NCBI GenBank assembly: GCA_002440965.1
Contig: DJWJ01000033.1
Location: 22,824 to 86,823, forward strand
From: Candidatus Omnitrophica bacterium UBA6233
GTDB taxonomy: Bacteria > Omnitrophota > Gorgyraeia > Gygaellales > Profunditerraquicolaceae
Reading direction: 5' to 3'
Length of the DNA: 64,000 nt
The translations under genes were made by a program, and so were the position numbers. Position 1 is the stretch's first letter, and each line of letters opens with the position of its first letter. Shown one piece after another: positions 60,845 to 64,000 of the stretch. The notes under the pieces are model-generated. The model did no database searches. It had not been told where the DNA came from and worked only from the letters and a program-made list of their open reading frames with translations.

Positions 60845-61324
60845 GATTTTAATTTTTGTTTTGAGAACTTTAGTCCGCATTATCTTTTTATGTTGGGCTA
60901 ATTTTTGAGCTATTTTGCTATCGCTAACCGCTAAAATCTCCAAAGCGAATATCGCGGCATTCTTGGCTCCTGCTTTTCCTATTGCCATCGCAGCAACCGG
61001 AATTCCCGCAGGCATCATTACAGTTGATAAAAGCGAATCCAGCCCTTTTAAACTTTTAGTTTCGATAGGAATGCCGATTACCGGCAGAGTTGTGTGCGCC
61101 GCAATTACTCCGGCTAAAGCAGCTGAACCGCCGGCAGCAGCGATAAAAACCTTGATTCCTTTTTTACCGGCTGATTCAACATAAGCCTCGACTTCTTTCG
61201 GAGTTCTGTGGGCGGACAAAACCTTTATTTCAAATCCAATTTTGTATTCTTTTAAGAAATCAATCGCTCCCTGCAAAGTTTCCAAATCCGAACTGCTACC
61301 CATGATTATACTTATCTTATTCAT
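60842..61324 (-). CDS. purE: N5-carboxyaminoimidazole ribonucleotide mutase
   Basis: PurE in purine synthesis moves the carboxyl group from N5-CAIR to CAIR. The 160 residues start with MGSSSDLETLQGAIDFL and contain LSAHRTPKEVEAYV with the catalytic His, AAAGGSAALAGVIAAHTTLPVIGIP, VMMPAGIPVAAMAIGKAGAKNAAIFA. This is class I; PurK, its usual partner, is not in the window. The family-2 repeat supplies the stop codon, and the lysine-rich tail (MRTKVLKTKIKI) may be partly repeat-derived. GGAGG precedes the ATG. Confidence 0.96.
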   Translation of the reverse strand: MNKISIIMGSSSDLETLQGAIDFLKEYKIGFEIKVLSAHRTPKEVEAYVESAGKKGIKVFIAAAGGSAALAGVIAAHTTLPVIGIPIETKSLKGLDSLLSTVMMPAGIPVAAMAIGKAGAKNAAIFALEILAVSDSKIAQKLAQHKKIMRTKVLKTKIKI

Positions 61325-61336
61325 AAAACCTCCGGT

Positions 61337-61465
61337 TTAATGACAAAATTCAAAGTCCAAAATAAATCCAAAGGTTAAATGTCAAATATCAAAACAAAAG
61401 TTTTGTCATTTGGAATTTGTCATTTAAATTTATTTTGAATTTTGAGTTTTGACATTTGACATTAG
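61337..61465. repeat. family-1 long inverted repeat, copy 13
   Basis: A palindrome from TTTAATGACAAAATTC to TTTTGACATTTGACATTA. Its right arm overlaps the 3' end of purD and encodes the last residues of PurD, stop included. Confidence 0.85.
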
Positions 61466-62755
61466 GGCTTTTTTCCCAATGTCCTTCCGATAATGCATCC
61501 CCTCAAAACTGATTTCTTTAACTGCCGCATAAGTATTCTTGATTGCTTCTTGGATAGTTTTACCTAAACCGGTTACTCCTAGGACCCGTCCACCGCTAGT
61601 TACATATTCTATTTCCTGCCTCTGTCCTACATCATTTACTATCCTCGACTTAGTTCCGGCATGAAAAACTACTATATCTTTTATTTTAGCCACATCATCC
61701 AGGCCAAAAATCTCTTTTCCTTTTTCATAATTCCCCGGATAGCCTTTAGCGGCGCAGACTACACAGACACTGGCGCGGCCATCCCATTCCAAATTTCTTA
61801 TGCGGTTTAATTTCTGTTCAGATGTTGCCAGCATTACTTCCAATAAATCCGATTTTAATCTGGGCAAAATCGCCTGAGTTTCCGGATCGCCAAAGCGGAC
61901 ATTGAATTCCAAAGTCTTAGGCCCGTCTTTAGTCAACATTATACCGGCATATAAAACTCCTCGGTAATCTATTCCCTCTTTAACCAAGCCATCAATAGTC
62001 CGATAAACTACTTTCTCCATAATTTCTTTGAATAATTCTTTAGTTACCACGGGTGCTGGCGAATATACGCCCATCCCACCCGTATTTGACCCTTGGTCAT
62101 TGTCAAAAACCCGCTTATGATCCTGGGCTGAGGCTAAAGCAATAACTTCCTTAGAATCAGTGATTACTAAAATTGAGGCTTCTTGACCCTCTAGGCATTC
62201 TTCGATAATAACTTTATTTCCGGCAGCGCCGAAAACTTTATCCCGCATCATCGCATCTACCGCTTGCTTAGCCTCATCAACTGTTTTAGCGACTACAACG
62301 CCTTTGCCTGCGGCCAAACCATCAGCTTTGACCACACAAGGCGCGCCAACTTTCTCAATATATTTCTTGGCCTCATCCGGGCTATCGAAAACTTTAAATG
62401 CGGCAGTGGGAACTTTATATTTTGCCATTAATTCTTTGGAAAATACTTTGCTTGCCTCTAAAGTAGCGGCTTTTTTATTCGGGCCGAATATTTTAAGCCC
62501 GGCTTGCTGAAATTCATCAACAATACCTAAAGATAAAACTACTTCCGGGCCAACCACTGTAAAATCTATTTTTTCTTTTCTGGCAAAATTCAATAGCTCC
62601 TGAACATCGTCAGCTTTAATATCAATGCATTCGGCAATTTGGGCGATCCCGGCATTTCCCGGCGCGCAAAAAATCTTATCGCACAGCTTCGATTGAGCAA
62701 CCTTCCAAGCCAGCGCATGCTCCCTTCCCCCAGAACCAATCACTAATATTCGCAT
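61430..62755 (-). CDS. purD: phosphoribosylamine--glycine ligase
   Basis: PurD makes GAR from phosphoribosylamine, glycine and ATP. The 441 residues have the N-terminal GSGGREHALAWKVA, FCAPGNAGIA, the ATP-grasp domain (PCVVKADGLAAGKGVVVA, EECLEGQEASILVITD, DNDQGSNTGGMGVYSPAP), RTIDGLVKEGIDYRGVLYAGIMLT and EFNVRFGDPETQAI. The native C-terminus probably ends near YRKDIGKKAL; the following residues (about MSNVKTQNSK) are encoded by the family-1 repeat. purE is the next gene downstream. Confidence 0.95.
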   Translation of the reverse strand: MRILVIGSGGREHALAWKVAQSKLCDKIFCAPGNAGIAQIAECIDIKADDVQELLNFARKEKIDFTVVGPEVVLSLGIVDEFQQAGLKIFGPNKKAATLEASKVFSKELMAKYKVPTAAFKVFDSPDEAKKYIEKVGAPCVVKADGLAAGKGVVVAKTVDEAKQAVDAMMRDKVFGAAGNKVIIEECLEGQEASILVITDSKEVIALASAQDHKRVFDNDQGSNTGGMGVYSPAPVVTKELFKEIMEKVVYRTIDGLVKEGIDYRGVLYAGIMLTKDGPKTLEFNVRFGDPETQAILPRLKSDLLEVMLATSEQKLNRIRNLEWDGRASVCVVCAAKGYPGNYEKGKEIFGLDDVAKIKDIVVFHAGTKSRIVNDVGQRQEIEYVTSGGRVLGVTGLGKTIQEAIKNTYAAVKEISFEGMHYRKDIGKKALMSNVKTQNSK

Positions 62756-62809
62756 TCATTCCCTTTATTATCTTTCGCGTCTACCTTGTCCTGTTTAGCC
62801 TCGGGGGGA

Positions 62810-62827
62810 CTGCCGCGGAAGTATCCC
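62810..62827 (+). repeat. motif A, copy 2
   Basis: CTGCCGCGGAAGTATCCC, identical to 25041-25058. It is between the Fic stop (62844) and purD (62755). Confidence 0.8.
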
Positions 62828-62843
62828 ATTACCATAATTTTTC

Positions 62844-63902
62844 CTAATCTGAAATCTTATAATACGCATTCCTGCCTTTCCCAACAAGTTCGATTAGCTT
62901 CGCACCTATCAATTTAGACACTTCTTTAAGTATCGCCTGACGCGAAACGCCAAACATCTTTCTTAAATCTTTATTACTAACCCCGCCCTTATCTTTAATC
63001 CGTTCCAATATCTTAATCTGCTTTTGAGTTAACTCTATTCTTTCTCCGTCTTCAATTTTTGGAGAAATCCCGATTCTTACGATAAAATCTTTTACTTTAT
63101 TTATGGAATTTAACACTCCTTCGGTAAAATATTCCAACCATTCAGTGATATCGCCTTGATTTGCTTGAACAGTTTTCAAGGCCGCATAATACGAAACCCT
63201 GTCTTCGTCATAATGATCATCGAGAGAAAAGAATCTCCGGTGGTCAAAGCCGCTTTTGTATAATATAAGCGAAGCCATTAACCGGGCTGTCCTGCCGTTG
63301 CCATCGATAAAAGGATGAATACGGGCGATTTCGTAGTGAACGATACCCGCTAATATTACGGGGTTAGCCTCTTTTGCCTTATCTGAATTGAGCCAATCCA
63401 GAAATTCAGCTACCAGCCGCGGAACATCGTTTGTATCAGGCGGCATATACTCAACTATTTCCTTCAATTGCGTTCCGCTAAGGACGCGCCTGCCGATAAA
63501 AACCTGTTGATTTCTAAAAGCTCCGCTGGCTTGGTTATCTTTAAGAGTTCCGGCTGTAACCGCCTCATGAATCTTAAGAAAGAGTTTGATATCTATTGTT
63601 TTCTGGCCTGCGTAAATGGGAATTAAATCCAAAGCCTTCAGGTAGTTTAAAACTTCTTTTTTATCCTTTTCTGTCGCCGCAACGCTCTTATCCTCTGATA
63701 AAGCCACGACCTGCTCTATTGTCAGCCTGTTCCCCTCTATACTGGTGGACGAATGAGCATTATGTATTCTGGCTTCTTTCTTAAGCTTTAATTCCCATTT
63801 GGGGATAAGCTTTGAGCTTTCAATAATCTCCCTCCCAGCCATAATCTGGGATATATTATTAAGAATCTTATCTGTAATCGAATAATTGGGTTTAAATTTC
63901 AT
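62844..63902 (-). CDS. Fic-family protein with C-terminal winged helix
   Basis: A 352-residue Fic protein, predicted to transfer AMP from ATP to a target protein side chain. The active-site loop is HPFIDGNGRTARLMASLIL. An N-terminal inhibitory helix motif is visible in SSTSIEGNRLT (S/T-x-x-x-E-G), as in class II self-inhibited Fic proteins. The YMPPDTNDVPRLVAEFLDWLN part is typical of the family. The C-terminal 70 residues (LTQKQIKILERIKDKGGVSNKDLRKMFGVSRQAILKEVSKLIG) are a winged helix, suggesting DNA binding or autoregulation. No antitoxin gene is seen beside it. It is flanked by motifs A and B and is read from a strong, apparently leaderless promoter. Confidence 0.93.
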   Translation of the reverse strand: MKFKPNYSITDKILNNISQIMAGREIIESSKLIPKWELKLKKEARIHNAHSSTSIEGNRLTIEQVVALSEDKSVAATEKDKKEVLNYLKALDLIPIYAGQKTIDIKLFLKIHEAVTAGTLKDNQASGAFRNQQVFIGRRVLSGTQLKEIVEYMPPDTNDVPRLVAEFLDWLNSDKAKEANPVILAGIVHYEIARIHPFIDGNGRTARLMASLILYKSGFDHRRFFSLDDHYDEDRVSYYAALKTVQANQGDITEWLEYFTEGVLNSINKVKDFIVRIGISPKIEDGERIELTQKQIKILERIKDKGGVSNKDLRKMFGVSRQAILKEVSKLIGAKLIELVGKGRNAYYKISD

Positions 63903-63908
63903 AATGCT

Positions 63909-63937
63909 ATTATAACAAATGACAACCTAAATGACAA
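63909..63937 (-). promoter_or_regulatory. sigma70-type, apparently leaderless promoter for the Fic gene
   Basis: On minus: TTGTCA at 63937-63932, a 17-bp spacer, TATAAT at 63914-63909, six bases, then the ATG at 63902. There is no room for a Shine-Dalgarno site, so the transcript should begin at or next to the A of ATG. Confidence 0.75.
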
Positions 63938-63952
63938 CTTAAATGACAACCC
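63917..63952. repeat. three 12-bp direct repeats over the Fic promoter
   Basis: AAATGACAACCT, AAATGACAACTT and AAATGACAACCC follow without gaps at 63917-63928, 63929-63940 and 63941-63952. They span the -35 box and spacer. An operator for the winged helix of the Fic protein is a possibility; a relic of a family-1 arm (AAATGACAA) is another. Confidence 0.7.
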
Positions 63953-63957
63953 CTACT

Positions 63958-63983
63958 CTCGCCACCCGCTAAAGGACAATTAA
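63958..63983 (+). repeat. motif B, copy 2
   Basis: CTCGCCACCCGCTAA, then aGGACA and ATTAA, matching 25192-25216. It lies upstream of the Fic gene near the right window end. Confidence 0.78.
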
Positions 63984-64000
63984 GTATTGTGTCCCCCCCC

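Noticed and set aside
62844..63902. Fic gene as half of a Fic/Phd-type toxin-antitoxin pair
   Set aside because: No antitoxin gene lies beside it; the inhibitory motif is built into its own N-terminus.
63990..64000. Run of C at the right window end as a biological signal
   Set aside because: It is only a short homopolymer at the edge; it cannot be told from a contig-end artefact.

Overview
The window reads as a chromosomal segment of an uncultivated, diderm (LPS-bearing) bacterium. The best guess is Candidatus Omnitrophota. That inference rests on lineage-typical fusion proteins, a secreted protein with a YPSPYG segment after its signal peptide, and many long intergenic inverted repeats. No rRNA or other marker in the window settles the taxonomy. 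I count 57 protein genes, 56 of them on the minus strand; only the helicase at 45822-47702 is on plus. I see no tRNA, rRNA, CRISPR array, IS element or prophage.

Layout, left to right (transcription mostly right to left). 1-4635: an envelope and isoprenoid operon, uppS-cdsA-dxr-rseP-ispG. 4879-8772: a GH57 branching enzyme and a DUF4912 protein, then a coiled-coil membrane protein and an OmpA lipoprotein. 8821-17990: purA, a homocitrate-synthase-like enzyme, a metallophosphatase/thioredoxin fusion, serA with a class V aminotransferase, clpP, and a trigger factor without its prolyl-isomerase domain. 18041-24938: LPS transport and sugar activation (lptB, an LptC/LptA fusion, kdsC, kdsD, kdsA, kdsB, heptose kinase) plus a deoxyhypusine-synthase-like protein. 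24939-25474: a gene-free block with a GC-rich structured stretch and a 234-bp hairpin element. 25475-38644: core-glycan and lipid A genes (tandem and single heptosyltransferases, GT4, polysaccharide deacetylase, a GT4-GT9 fusion, an LpxL-ELM1 fusion, lpxK, waaA), with a HAD phosphatase and a STAS-PilZ protein. 38662-44922: xer recombinase, topA, dprA, aroK, spoVG-like, aroC. 45164-51001: a secreted nuclease, the helicase, a fibre-like secreted protein, a macro-Nudix fusion and nth. 51016-56698: an outer-membrane barrel, an AsmA-like protein, a CCA-type nucleotidyltransferase and a DUF151 nuclease. 56695-62755: nrdR, dCMP deaminase, glyA, rpiB, a Sua5-phosphatase fusion, purE and purD. 62844-63902: a Fic protein.

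Together, the genes from 18 to 38 kb supply Kdo, heptose and acyl chains for LPS, attach them and export the product, so the cell should have an asymmetric outer membrane. The rest is housekeeping: nucleotides, serine/glycine, DNA repair and topology, and proteostasis.

The most unusual signals are these. (1) A 31-nt AG/CT dinucleotide tract sits just after a GTG start with a strong ribosome binding site, in the gene for a secreted fibre-like protein. The tract length puts the start out of frame and runs it into TAG, which is the arrangement of a phase-variable switch in the OFF state. (2) Thirteen copies of a roughly 130-bp inverted repeat, plus a second family, sit between co-directional genes and in places have become coding sequence. 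(3) Two hairpin elements of 234 and 255 bp share terminal inverted repeats. (4) Two short motifs occur in the same order and orientation around the Fic gene and in the gene-free block at 25 kb. (5) Two genes have TATAAT exactly six bases before ATG, which predicts leaderless mRNAs.
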